Positions 26,501 to 33,987 of a stretch of DNA of 64,000 nucleotides are shown here, piece by piece. Within the stretch, counting starts at the first letter, position 1. Each line of letters starts with the position of its first letter. The stretch comes from Capsulimonas corticalis (lineage in GTDB: Bacteria; Armatimonadota; Armatimonadia; Armatimonadales; Capsulimonadaceae), in NCBI RefSeq assembly GCF_003574315.2, contig NZ_AP025739.1, positions 3,038,001 to 3,102,000 of the forward strand, given 5' to 3'. Both the position numbers and the translations under genes were made by a program. Below the pieces are notes generated by a model, which had not been told where the DNA came from, did not search any database, and saw nothing but the letters and a program-made list of their open reading frames with translations.

Positions 26501-27053
26501 CCGGTATTCATATCGCAAAGATCCCGATCTGCCCGCTGGTAATGCGCCAAACCACGACAATGTCCAGATCGCGTTCAATGTCCTCGATCCCGATCAAAAA
26601 CGATATAACCCGACAGTTCCCGGCGCGATGCCCGGCTTTGTCAGCTATGACGACACGGACTACGAGTACGCCCTGAATCCCGTTGCCGAGCAATATGGCG
26701 GCGGCGTGGAGATCTGGCGACTGCAAGTCCCAGGGATGCCGCGCAAGCATTTCTATCCCCGTCAGCCCGCCTCGCCATTCGACGGCCCGGTCACGGACGG
26801 CAAGTTAGTGATCAAGCGCGACGGCGACACCCGCATCGTGGAGTGCGCGATCCCCTGGACTGAGATGCCGCTGGTGAAAAAGCGCATCGACGCCGGACAA
26901 ACCATCAAGTTCAGCTATCGAGTCAACGACAACACCGATGGCCCCACGATGGAGCTGTCCAAACACCGCAGCGTCGCCAAGCGCAATGGATCCTTCCATG
27001 AAGACTGGGTGGAGCACTGGTCGAACGAACTGGAGTTTGGCGCCGGGAAATAA
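23514..27053 (+). CDS. Secreted clan-A glycosidase with PA14 and split CBM9-like modules
   Basis: 1179 aa with a signal peptide (ends about CHAQ). After a beta-sandwich region comes a TIM barrel of clan-A character. SLWNEPWEG gives the acid/base Glu303 and WDTESW the nucleophile Glu404, spacing typical of GH39/GH5-like enzymes. From about residue 745 a CBM9-like domain begins (AVDGDLTDWSG). It is interrupted by a PA14 module (about 833-933; DDGVRLWIDGKPVVDNW) and then resumes (VECAIPWTEMP near the end). ATG 23514 is used because AGGA lies eight bases upstream and a signal peptide follows directly. It lies 55 nt before the apsD-like gene. Substrate unknown; an apiose-containing pectin fragment is an inference. 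Confidence 0.8.
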   Translation: MNITKACAAALALLPFAAGSLCHAQMVTGSGMVDYDQTLGLGGGKAARGYSASLVESSIPGNVMWPGEQPKFTFQVVNTTGQAIDARGRVEVIGYGTRGRPGDVWTPTMFKIADAASVPVSVHIAPNGFMDLVVAPKIPARFGGYALVLDLGPMGRQFLTSCVRTFKADPRKVQYPHFCLDDLPLPVLTRLGTHAIRWGVGYKPTTDKDFESWYAERGKELKAYHDAGVTVLFMAGGGEFYGDMQPLGRPRPWLDDQGVMQDTKFDLAWKPSYDPDFQKFCNRFARDYGWPKGPVTAFSLWNEPWEGISISGWGADVLRYREIYTHMFQGVAAARQSDGVQVLVGGGDSSSNAMDKFFTDGKNTFDPMFDFLSIHYQGLSPTSNLKHWIDHKGYNGRVKIWDTESWVANVDDRVAAVVAGDRAAGYDRAMGVYGGNIVETKSTNRRLADGGVKPVTTVSAWSTAAAVGAATHFIGERTYRTLLFHNGLPWVMVFDGVNGNAEDGTVVVVGDLGEEFGEDNLPPQFAGARGYAELRRKAALKKQLAALSADASPATRLALQTQLDTRDTLTGAQMTLPDGGGKYGLYDFYGNPVPSKDGRIVIPLDGRGYFLRSGGARGGFASLVSALQTARLDGMEPIAVVAHDMTAPVESHPAVRLSMTNVLNRPVAGRLSVTLGGLNVAFPKTLRFGPNQTLTVPVKVGGGAPNPANAYPMSVTFDAGKDGVSTHQEVMRVNFIPRKTIAVDGDLTDWSGVLPQTIAASGASTPTMMEQAWLPFKAFNSGAKNGLANAYLAYDAKYFYFAAKIADSTPDPGMVRFAKRDDDAYFYPATSYAKNTSSGSIFSARWTGQIQPKYSETYTFSTVSDDGVRLWIDGKPVVDNWTDHGPTEDAGTVTLEAGRKYDIKMEYFNSGGGGTAQLFWRSNSEPRQIVPSDCLFDAGGHAGGLTAQYSMGTALADVKAARVDPVINFTWADKEYPDPVFTSSPMQTLTWPDGIRRYSYRKDPDLPAGNAPNHDNVQIAFNVLDPDQKRYNPTVPGAMPGFVSYDDTDYEYALNPVAEQYGGGVEIWRLQVPGMPRKHFYPRQPASPFDGPVTDGKLVIKRDGDTRIVECAIPWTEMPLVKKRIDAGQTIKFSYRVNDNTDGPTMELSKHRSVAKRNGSFHEDWVEHWSNELEFGAGK

Positions 27054-27108
27054 CGGCGCCAGGATCTCGGTCCCTCTCTGGTCTTATGGAACGCCATCGG
27101 ATAGCGTT

Positions 27109-28137
27109 ATGAACAAATCGCGTTTTGTGATGATGGGAGCGGGCTTTTGGGCGCGGTATCAGCTGGCGGGCTGGGGGGAGATCGAAGGTGCGGCGTGTGT
27201 CGCCATTTGTGATCGGTCCCGGGAGAAAGCCGGCGCGTTGGCGCGGGAGTTTGGCGCGCCAAAAGTCTACGAAGACGCCGAGACGGCGCTGCTTCGGGAA
27301 CGCCCGGACTTTGTGGATATCGTGGCCGGCCCCGAGGCGCACGAGGCGCTCGTTCTGCTCGCGGCCGAGCATCGGATTCCGGCGATCTGCCAGAAGCCGC
27401 TGGGGCCGACGGTTGAGGCTGCCGAACGTATGGCGGAGGCGTGCCGCGCGGCGGGCGTTCCGCTGTATGTGCACGAGAATTGGCGCTGGCAGGAGCCAAT
27501 CCGTATTGTCCGCGCGATTCTAGAGGAGGGAGCGATCGGCGAAATATTTCGTGCCCGCATCGACTTCATCACCGGATTTCCCGTGTTTGACAACCAGCCG
27601 TTTCTCAAAGAGCTCGATCAGTTCCTTCTGACGGATATCGGAACGCATATTCTCGATACGGCGCGGTTTCTGTTTGGCGAGGCGAAGAGTGTTTACTGCC
27701 GGACGCGGCGGGTGCATTCGGATATTCGGGGCGAGGATGTCGCGACCGTCATGATGGAGATGCAGAGCGGCGTAGTCGTCACCTGCAACATGGCCTATTC
27801 GGGAAATCCGCACGAACACGATCGGTTTCCCGAGACATATCTGTTCCTCGAAGGCGTGGAAGGCGCGCTTGAGCTGGCGCCCGATTACTGGGTGCGGACC
27901 ACGACGCGGCAGGGGACATGGGCGCGGCGCTCCCCTCCTGCGCGCTACTCATGGGCGGATCCCGCCTACGATCTGGTTCAGGCGAGCATCGTTCCCTGCA
28001 GCCGGAACCTGTTCGTAGCGCTGAACGGCGGGGCGCCGGCGGAGACATCCGCCGAGGATAATTTGCGGACGCTGCGATTGGTGCGCGCCGCCTACGAATC
28101 GGCCGCGAGCGGCCAGGTCATCACGCAAGGCCTTTGA
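27109..28137 (+). CDS. apsD: D-apiose dehydrogenase-like Gfo/Idh/MocA oxidoreductase
   Basis: 342-aa NAD(P)-dependent oxidoreductase. N-terminal Rossmann fold (VMMGAGFWARYQLAGW), then the family's substrate-side motif ICQKPLGPT (Lys of the E/QKP motif) and HENWRWQEPIR. ApsD enzymes oxidise D-apiose to D-apionolactone and belong to this family. The HENWRWQ and FPVFDNQPFLKELDQF stretches and the adjacent apnL-, apnO- and oiaC-like genes support that assignment over other Gfo members. The ATG at 27109 is used, because longer forms overlap the previous gene and lack a start signal. The ribosome site is weak. Cytoplasmic; product would feed the lactonase encoded next. Confidence 0.78.
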   Translation: MNKSRFVMMGAGFWARYQLAGWGEIEGAACVAICDRSREKAGALAREFGAPKVYEDAETALLRERPDFVDIVAGPEAHEALVLLAAEHRIPAICQKPLGPTVEAAERMAEACRAAGVPLYVHENWRWQEPIRIVRAILEEGAIGEIFRARIDFITGFPVFDNQPFLKELDQFLLTDIGTHILDTARFLFGEAKSVYCRTRRVHSDIRGEDVATVMMEMQSGVVVTCNMAYSGNPHEHDRFPETYLFLEGVEGALELAPDYWVRTTTRQGTWARRSPPARYSWADPAYDLVQASIVPCSRNLFVALNGGAPAETSAEDNLRTLRLVRAAYESAASGQVITQGL

Positions 28138-28173
28138 ATGTCTTGGTCACTGATGTTACGCACGCCGTGCCCG

Positions 28174-28302
28174 GCGATTGAAATCGCTGCTAGAAGTGCA
28201 CGATGTCCACCTCCGTGGACTCCAGATCAGGACCGTTTTCGATCACGTTTCTTGAGTGCCCTGAGGGGCGCATCGTGCACTTCTAGCTGCGGTTTTAACC
28301 GC
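28174..28302. repeat. 129-bp REP-like inverted-repeat element
   Basis: CTAGAAGTGCACGATG (28190-28205) and its exact inverse (28271-28286) frame an inner GTCCACCTCCGTGGAC palindrome. Outside them sit GCGATT-ga-AATCGC (28174-28187) and GCGGTT-tt-AACCGC (28289-28302), two hairpins that differ by a paired A-T to G-C change. It is the only notable content of 28138-28402, between the apsD- and apnL-like genes. A shorter relative of the outer hairpin lies at 51584-51599. Confidence 0.82.
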
Positions 28303-28402
28303 CAGGCACGGAGATTGCGTAACATGAGATAGTAAATCTGGAGCCGCGCGTCCGGCCTCTGATGTCTTCACAATTTCGCTTGTGATTTCCGTGAGAAGAC
28401 AA

Positions 28403-30379
28403 ATGATGGATGCGATCAATGAAGGACATAGCCGCGCAAGCGCCGCCGGCCTTAATATCATTCGTTATGGCCGCCCCGGGCCTTTGCCGGAGCGCCTGGA
28501 GCTGGCCGCCGGTCCGCTGACGGCGGTTTTCGCCGCCGGCGACCTGTGGAATATCCGGCTTGGAGGATGCGAAATCGCCTCGCGGATCTATCTGGCGGCG
28601 CGTGACCGGGACTGGGGCGTCGTTCCCGTGGAAATCAGCAACCTGGAAACGGCGATCCGTCGCGACGGCTTCGCCATTTCCTATGATGCGCGCAGCCGCC
28701 GGGGCGAGATCGATTTTTCCTGGAGGGCGCGGATACTCGGCGCGGCCGGCGGTTCGCTGGTGTTTGAGTTCGACGGGGAAGCGCTGTCCGGCTTTTGGAA
28801 TAACCGGATCGGCCTGTGCGTCCACCATACCGCCGCCGAGTGCGCGGGAACGCCTTGCCAAATCGAGGACGCCGCCGGCTGGAGCGTTGCCGGGGGATTC
28901 CCCGTTCTGGTCGCGCCGCACCAGCCGTTCCAGAATCTGCAAAGCCTCCAATATGTCACGCGAGAGGGATGCGCGGTGCGGCTGCGTTTTCGCGGCGATA
29001 TCTTTGAAACCGAGGATCAGCGCAACTGGACGGACGCCTCCTACAAGACCTATTCGACGCCGCTATCGGCTCCCTATCCCCGATGGATCGAGAAAGAGGC
29101 GCGCGTCCGGCAGTCCGTGACGATCGCGGCGCAGGGAGACCATTCGGCCCTCCGGGAGTCCCAGGCCGCCGCTGAGGTTCCCGTGATCCCACCGACGGCG
29201 GTGTTCGTCCACGCCCCGCCGAAGATCGGCCTCGGGGCCGCGAGCCATGGCGGAACTTTGAGCGTCCGTGAGCTGGAGCGCCTTCGGGCGCTCTGTCTGG
29301 GCCACTTGCGCTTCGATCTGCATTGGGGCGATGGCGATTGGCGAGAGACGTTGGAGCGCGCCGTACGAGAATCCCATGCGCTCGGGGTCGGACTGGAGAT
29401 CGCAGTCTTTTTGCCGGCGGCCTCCGAACGCGCGCTGGACGAACTGACGCTCGCCGTTCAGTGTCTGCGCCCGAATGTGGTCCGATGGATCGTTTTTGAA
29501 GACGGCCGTTTCGTCGCGTCCGATACCGTAGTCCAGCGCTTGGGCGAGGCGATGCGCCCGTGGACGCCGGACGCGGCGGTGGGCGGCGGCTCCGACGCCA
29601 ATTTCGCGGAGCTGAACCGCAATCGGCCGGATGCGCGCTCCTGGGATTTTGTCTCGTTCGCGGCCAATCCCCAGGTGCACGCCTTCGACAACGAATCGGT
29701 GATGGAGACCTGTACGGTTCTTCCGGATCTTCGGAAAACCGTGCAAAACTTTGCGCCCGGCGTTCCGGCGGTGATCTCTCCGGCGACGCTGAAGCCTCGT
29801 TTTAACGCCGTCGCAACCTCGGGAGCATCGGAGCGAACGGAGGACGAGCTTCCGGAGAATGTCGATCCGCGCCAGATGTCGCTCTTCGCGGCGGCGTGGA
29901 CGGCGGCGTTTTTCGCGAGCGCCTGCGCGGCGCAGATCGAAAGCGTGACTTTGTTTGAAACGACAGGATGGCGCGGCGTGATGGAAATCGAGGCGGGCGT
30001 TTTGATTCCAGAGCATTTCCCCTCGATCCCGGGGGCCCTTTTCCCGGTCTATCACGTGCTTCAGGCGCTGGGGGAATACGCCGGCGCGGACGCGCTCGCC
30101 GCCGCTCTGCCCGTTCCCCGGGGCCTTGCCGCATTGCGGCTTCGGCGCGGGGCGTCCGAGCGGCTGCTGATCGCCAATCTCACCGCCGAGGTTCGGCAGG
30201 CGCGGATTGCGGGCGCCGAGAACGCCGAGGCGTGGCTTCTCGATGAGACGACGGCCAGGGACGATCGGTCTCCGGCGCCGTATCGCGAGACGCTGGCGCG
30301 GGATGGGCGAGTGACGTTGCGCCGCTACGCTGTCGCCTGGATCGATTGCAATGACAGAGAAGCCGGCAGTGCGCTTTAA
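28403..30379 (+). CDS. apnL: D-apionate lactonase-like protein
   Basis: 658 aa, no signal peptide. Three regions match the layout of D-apionate lactonase: an N-terminal beta-rich domain (to about 250), containing FETEDQRNWTDASYKTYSTP; a TIM-barrel region (about 255-560); and a C-terminal domain ending in a small beta fold. ApnL hydrolyses D-apionolactone to D-apionate. Assignment rests on motif memory plus the flanking genes (apsD-like before, apnO- and oiaC-like after), not on a search. The GTG at 28382 is in frame, but GAGAAG just before ATG 28403 and 28406 makes those better starts. Confidence 0.75.
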   Translation: MMDAINEGHSRASAAGLNIIRYGRPGPLPERLELAAGPLTAVFAAGDLWNIRLGGCEIASRIYLAARDRDWGVVPVEISNLETAIRRDGFAISYDARSRRGEIDFSWRARILGAAGGSLVFEFDGEALSGFWNNRIGLCVHHTAAECAGTPCQIEDAAGWSVAGGFPVLVAPHQPFQNLQSLQYVTREGCAVRLRFRGDIFETEDQRNWTDASYKTYSTPLSAPYPRWIEKEARVRQSVTIAAQGDHSALRESQAAAEVPVIPPTAVFVHAPPKIGLGAASHGGTLSVRELERLRALCLGHLRFDLHWGDGDWRETLERAVRESHALGVGLEIAVFLPAASERALDELTLAVQCLRPNVVRWIVFEDGRFVASDTVVQRLGEAMRPWTPDAAVGGGSDANFAELNRNRPDARSWDFVSFAANPQVHAFDNESVMETCTVLPDLRKTVQNFAPGVPAVISPATLKPRFNAVATSGASERTEDELPENVDPRQMSLFAAAWTAAFFASACAAQIESVTLFETTGWRGVMEIEAGVLIPEHFPSIPGALFPVYHVLQALGEYAGADALAAALPVPRGLAALRLRRGASERLLIANLTAEVRQARIAGAENAEAWLLDETTARDDRSPAPYRETLARDGRVTLRRYAVAWIDCNDREAGSAL

Positions 30380-30413
30380 GATCAATGGACTCTAAGATGG
30401 GAGAGAAACGGAA

Positions 30414-31253
30414 ATGACAACGATCGCCCTGGTGGGCGCCGGCGGGAAGATGGGACGCCGCTTGACCAACAATCTGCGGCATACGGAATACGCCATGCGT
30501 TATGTCGAGATCGGCGAAGCGGGCGTTGCGGAGCTTGCCCGAATCGGCGTCGCGCCCATGCCGGAGGAAGAAGCGCTCGCGGGGGCCGATGTCGTGATCC
30601 TGGCGGTTCCGGATCGCGCGCTCGGAAAGATCGCCCGCGCATTGGTTCCGAAGCTGGCGGCCGGAACTCTGGTGATGCTGCTCGATCCGGCGGCGGCCGC
30701 CGCCGGCGAACTGCCGATCCGCGAGGATATCGCCTATTTCGTCACCCATCCCTGCCACCCGCCGGTCTTCAACGACGAGACCGGCGAGGCGCGCCGTGAT
30801 TTCTTCGGCGGCGTTCTGGCGAAACAAGCGATCGTCTGCGCGCTGATGCAGGGGACGGAAGCAGACTACGCGCGGGCCGAAACAATCGCCATCGCCATGT
30901 ACGGCCCCGTCACGCGGTCGCACCGAATCACCGTGGAGCAGATGGCGATTCTGGAGCCGACAATGGCGGAGACCATCACGGCGGCGTGCATCACGATCAT
31001 TCGCGAGACCATGGATGAGGCAATCCGCCGGGGCGTGCCGCCGGACGCGGCGCGCGACTTCATGCTGGGGCATATCAATATCCCGCTGGCGATCGTCTTC
31101 GGCGAGGTCGGCTCGCCATTCTCGGACGGCGCGAAGCTGATCATCGAATACGGAAAAGAGCGGATCTTCCAGCCGGATTGGAAGCGGCTGTTTGAGCCGG
31201 AATCCGTTCAGGAGCAGGTCCAGGTCATTGTGCGGGGGGTGAGCGGCGCTTGA
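30414..31253 (+). CDS. apnO: D-apionate oxidoisomerase-like dehydrogenase
   Basis: 279 aa. N-terminal NAD(P)-binding fold with IALVGAGGKMGRRL, then a helical C-terminal domain like that of 6-phosphogluconate/hydroxyisobutyrate dehydrogenases (ILEPTMAETITAACITII; GHINIPLAIVFGEVG). Known ApnO proteins with this plan oxidise and isomerise D-apionate to 3-oxo-isoapionate. Gene order supports that role: 35 nt after the lactonase gene and overlapping the decarboxylase gene by four bases. Cytoplasmic. Could also be an uncharacterised beta-hydroxyacid dehydrogenase if taken alone. Confidence 0.75.
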   Translation: MTTIALVGAGGKMGRRLTNNLRHTEYAMRYVEIGEAGVAELARIGVAPMPEEEALAGADVVILAVPDRALGKIARALVPKLAAGTLVMLLDPAAAAAGELPIREDIAYFVTHPCHPPVFNDETGEARRDFFGGVLAKQAIVCALMQGTEADYARAETIAIAMYGPVTRSHRITVEQMAILEPTMAETITAACITIIRETMDEAIRRGVPPDAARDFMLGHINIPLAIVFGEVGSPFSDGAKLIIEYGKERIFQPDWKRLFEPESVQEQVQVIVRGVSGA

Positions 31254-32062
31254 GACTAGGGATCGGTTCCTACACCTACGCGTGGGCGATCGGAGTTCCG
31301 GGACATATGCCCGAGCGGCCGCTTTCGGCGCTCGGACTGCTGGAGCGCGCTCGTGCGCTGGGCGTTGGAGTTGTTCAATACTGCGACAATCTGCCGCTTC
31401 TGGAGCTGGACGCCGCCGAACTCGAGGAGCTGATCGCGCGCGCCGGAGAGTACGGGGTGGAGATTGAACTGGGCGCACGGGGGCTCTCCGGCGACAATGT
31501 TCTGGGACATCTCGCCCTTGCCCGGCGTTTGAAGGCGAAGTTCGTCCGGTTTGTCGTGGACAAGGACGGCGATGAGCCGTCGCCCGAGGAGGCGCTCGCC
31601 CGAATCCAGCAGTTTCTGCCGGAGTTCATCGAGGCGGGTGTGCTGTTCGCGATTGAGAATCACGACCGCTTTCCCGCTTCCGTCCTGCAATGGATGATTG
31701 AAGCCCTGGGCGACCGGCACAGCGGGATCTGCCTGGACACCGTGAACTCGATGGGCGCGCTGGAGACACCCAGAGATGTTGTCCCATCGCTGGCGCCGTA
31801 TACGGTCAACCTGCATGTGAAGGATTTTCGGATCGGCCGCATCCCCGGCATGATGGGGTTTGAAGTGACAGGCTGCGCGGCGGGGCAGGGGATGCTCGAT
31901 ATCCCCTGGGTGCTGGACCATCTGCGCGGCGCCGGGCGCGATGTCAACGCCATCCTGGAACTCTGGACGCCGGCGGCGGGGAGCCTGGAGGCGACGATCG
32001 CTCAGGAGCATCGCTGGGCGGAATCCAGCGTCGCCTACATGAGAACGTTGATTCCGGATTGA
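31250..32062 (+). CDS. oiaC: 3-oxo-isoapionate decarboxylase-like TIM-barrel protein
   Basis: 270 aa of the sugar-phosphate isomerase/AP-endonuclease-2 fold (LGIGSYTYAWAIG start; FAIENHDRF; GICLDTVNSMG; VNLHVKDFRI; ILELWTP). The Glu, Asp, His and Glu in these motifs form the metal site. OiaC of this family decarboxylates 3-oxo-isoapionate to L-erythrulose. It starts with TTG inside the apnO-like stop (TTGA overlap) after a GGGGGGTGAG ribosome site, so it is translationally coupled to that gene. The family is broad, and the name depends on the neighbours. Confidence 0.75.
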   Translation: MRLGIGSYTYAWAIGVPGHMPERPLSALGLLERARALGVGVVQYCDNLPLLELDAAELEELIARAGEYGVEIELGARGLSGDNVLGHLALARRLKAKFVRFVVDKDGDEPSPEEALARIQQFLPEFIEAGVLFAIENHDRFPASVLQWMIEALGDRHSGICLDTVNSMGALETPRDVVPSLAPYTVNLHVKDFRIGRIPGMMGFEVTGCAAGQGMLDIPWVLDHLRGAGRDVNAILELWTPAAGSLEATIAQEHRWAESSVAYMRTLIPD

Positions 32063-32099
32063 AGGGCGCTGTGAGGGCGCAATGTGAAGGTGACTGCGG

Positions 32100-32663
32100 A
32101 TGAAAGCGGCGATCATGGATGCGCCCGGCGCAATGCGCGTCGGCGAATGGGAAACGCCTCGGGCGGGGCCGGGCGAAATGGTCGTCGCGGTTGAAGCGGC
32201 GGGCGCTGGCGTTAATCGAAGTGATCTGGAGCCTCGGCGCGAATGTCGTGGCGGTCCGGCCGATGTCCGGGCAAATGGAGACGGCGAGGGCGCTCCAGTC
32301 GTGATCGCGGCGACCGGGAGCACGCGCGCCATGGAGCAGACCATCGACCTTGTCGCGCCAGGTGGGAGGATCGTCATCGTCGGCCTGGTCAAGCATGGGC
32401 TCGCCGTCTCGCTGCCGGGATTGGACCTGACGCGCAAGGAAGCGACGATTCTGGGATCGCGCGCCTCGGCGAACTGTTTTCCTGAGGCGCTGCGCCTGCT
32501 GGAGATGGGAGAAATCACTTACGCGCGCATGGCGACGGCGTTTGGCCTCTGGGAAGCGCCGCGCGTCTTTGAAAGGTTCGTCGCCCAGCCGGGCGCGGTC
32601 CATAAAGCGATTTTGACACGCGAGACGCCGCCGTCCGCGAATCACGGAGAGGCATCATGCTAA
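32100..32663 (+). pseudogene. Decayed zinc-type alcohol dehydrogenase with internal deletions
   Basis: The open frame starts as a medium-chain alcohol dehydrogenase (MKAAIMDAPGAMRVGEWETP) and ends as one (VVIAATGSTRAMEQTIDLVA to VHKAILTRE). It is only 187 codons against about 340 for the family. The catalytic-zinc domain and the GxGxxG loop are missing. At about 32204-32304 the homologous sequence ALIEVIWSLGANVVAV continues in the next reading frame. It returns to the first frame at GEGAPVV. Two deletions therefore explain the structure. It lies in the apiose gene run and may once have reduced or oxidised a product of it. Confidence 0.8.
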
Positions 32664-33970
32664 AAGTCAGCGATAACCGAAGATTTCTCGTTCATGGCGA
32701 TGGCCGCCCGTTCTTTTATTTGGCCGACACCGCCTGGGAGATTTTGTATCGGCTGGACCGCGAGGAAGCCGAGTTCTATCTTCAGGACCGGGCGGCGAAG
32801 AAGTTCACGGTCATTCAGATGGTGGGGCTCGTTGAGTATGGATTCGCCAAGCCTAATCGCTATGGACAGATCGCTTTGATCGACAGCGATCCGTTGCGGC
32901 CGAACGAAGAGTATTTCGCGCACGCCGATTGGCTGATCGCCTGCGCGAATGCATTGGGATTGACCGTCGCCTTGCTGCCGACCTGGGGCGACAAGTGGAA
33001 CAAGGCGTGGGGCGCCGGTCCCGAGATCTTTACCCCGGCCAATGCCCGCGCTTACGGAGAGTGGCTGGGACGCCGTTATCGAAACGCGAATCTGATCTGG
33101 GTGCTGGGGGGCGACCGCCATATTCTCAGCGACGAGCACAAAGAGATGATCCGGGCAATGGCCGAAGGGCTGTCCGAAGGCGACGGCGGCGCGCATCTTC
33201 GTACGTTTCACCCTCCCGGCGGCCACTCGTCGGCCCAATGGATGCACGACGAGCCCTGGCTCGACTTCAACATGTGGCAGACGGGGCATGATCGCAATCG
33301 CGATACATATCACGCCATCGAATCGGACTACGCCCGCACGCCCGTCAGACCCTGCCTGGACGGCGAGCCGGGCTACGAAGACCATCCGGCGTCCTTCAAT
33401 CCCGCCAACGGTTATCTGGACGATTACGATGTCCGTAAGTCCGCCTACGGCGCGGTCTTCGCCGGCGCCTGCGGGCATACCTACGGCTGTCATGACATCT
33501 GGCAGTTCTTAAATCCCGCCTGGGCGCCGCCGGTGACGTACGCGCATACGCCCTGGCGTGAGGCCATCCATTTTCCTGGATCGGGGCAGGTGGGAATTCT
33601 GCGTTCGCTGATCGAATCCCGTCCGTATCTGACGCGCATTCCCGCGCAGCCATTGCTTGCAAGCGACACATCGATCGGAACCGACCATATCCAGGCGACG
33701 CAAGATTCGCACGGGCGATATGCGCTGATCTACAGCGCTTCCGGTCGTCCGTTCCGTGTCCATCTGGATCGTCTCTCAGGAGAGAAGAAGACGATGCACT
33801 GGTTCGACCCGCGCACCGGCGCCGCGCGCTTCGGCGGCGATGTTCCGCGTCAAAATGTGAAGGAGTTCACGCCGCCGTCCTCGGGGCCGGGAAACGACTG
33901 GGTGCTCGTGCTCGACGACGCAAGCTGTGCTTTTCCGTCTCCGGGCTCTTCGGTCTATTCCGGGGCTTAA
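32657..33970 (+). CDS. GH140 apiosidase-like glycoside hydrolase 1
   Basis: 437 aa, TIM barrel of the DUF4038/apiosidase-like type founded by the GH140 apiosidase of rhamnogalacturonan-II breakdown. Typical stretches are PFFYLADTAWEIL, LLPTWGDKWNKAWGAGPEIF and LIWVLGGDRHI, with a C-terminal beta domain after about 350. Asp153 in GGDR and Glu237 in DGEPGYED are the likely catalytic pair. There is no signal peptide, so it should act in the cytoplasm on imported oligosaccharides. GGAGAGG five bases before the ATG supports the start. Its position right after the apiose oxidation genes strongly favours release of D-apiose as its job. Confidence 0.82.
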   Translation: MLKVSDNRRFLVHGDGRPFFYLADTAWEILYRLDREEAEFYLQDRAAKKFTVIQMVGLVEYGFAKPNRYGQIALIDSDPLRPNEEYFAHADWLIACANALGLTVALLPTWGDKWNKAWGAGPEIFTPANARAYGEWLGRRYRNANLIWVLGGDRHILSDEHKEMIRAMAEGLSEGDGGAHLRTFHPPGGHSSAQWMHDEPWLDFNMWQTGHDRNRDTYHAIESDYARTPVRPCLDGEPGYEDHPASFNPANGYLDDYDVRKSAYGAVFAGACGHTYGCHDIWQFLNPAWAPPVTYAHTPWREAIHFPGSGQVGILRSLIESRPYLTRIPAQPLLASDTSIGTDHIQATQDSHGRYALIYSASGRPFRVHLDRLSGEKKTMHWFDPRTGAARFGGDVPRQNVKEFTPPSSGPGNDWVLVLDDASCAFPSPGSSVYSGA

Positions 33971-33987
33971 GTGAAAGATGTTCGACG

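Noticed and set aside
26938-27108. N-terminal extension of the apsD-like gene
   Set aside because: The open frame continues upstream but overlaps the end of the glycosidase gene and the Rossmann motif begins only after ATG 27109.
28174-28302. Possible CRISPR or tRNA-like structure
   Set aside because: Only one inverted pair of arms, no regularly spaced direct repeats, and no cloverleaf or anticodon loop; a REP-like palindrome explains it.
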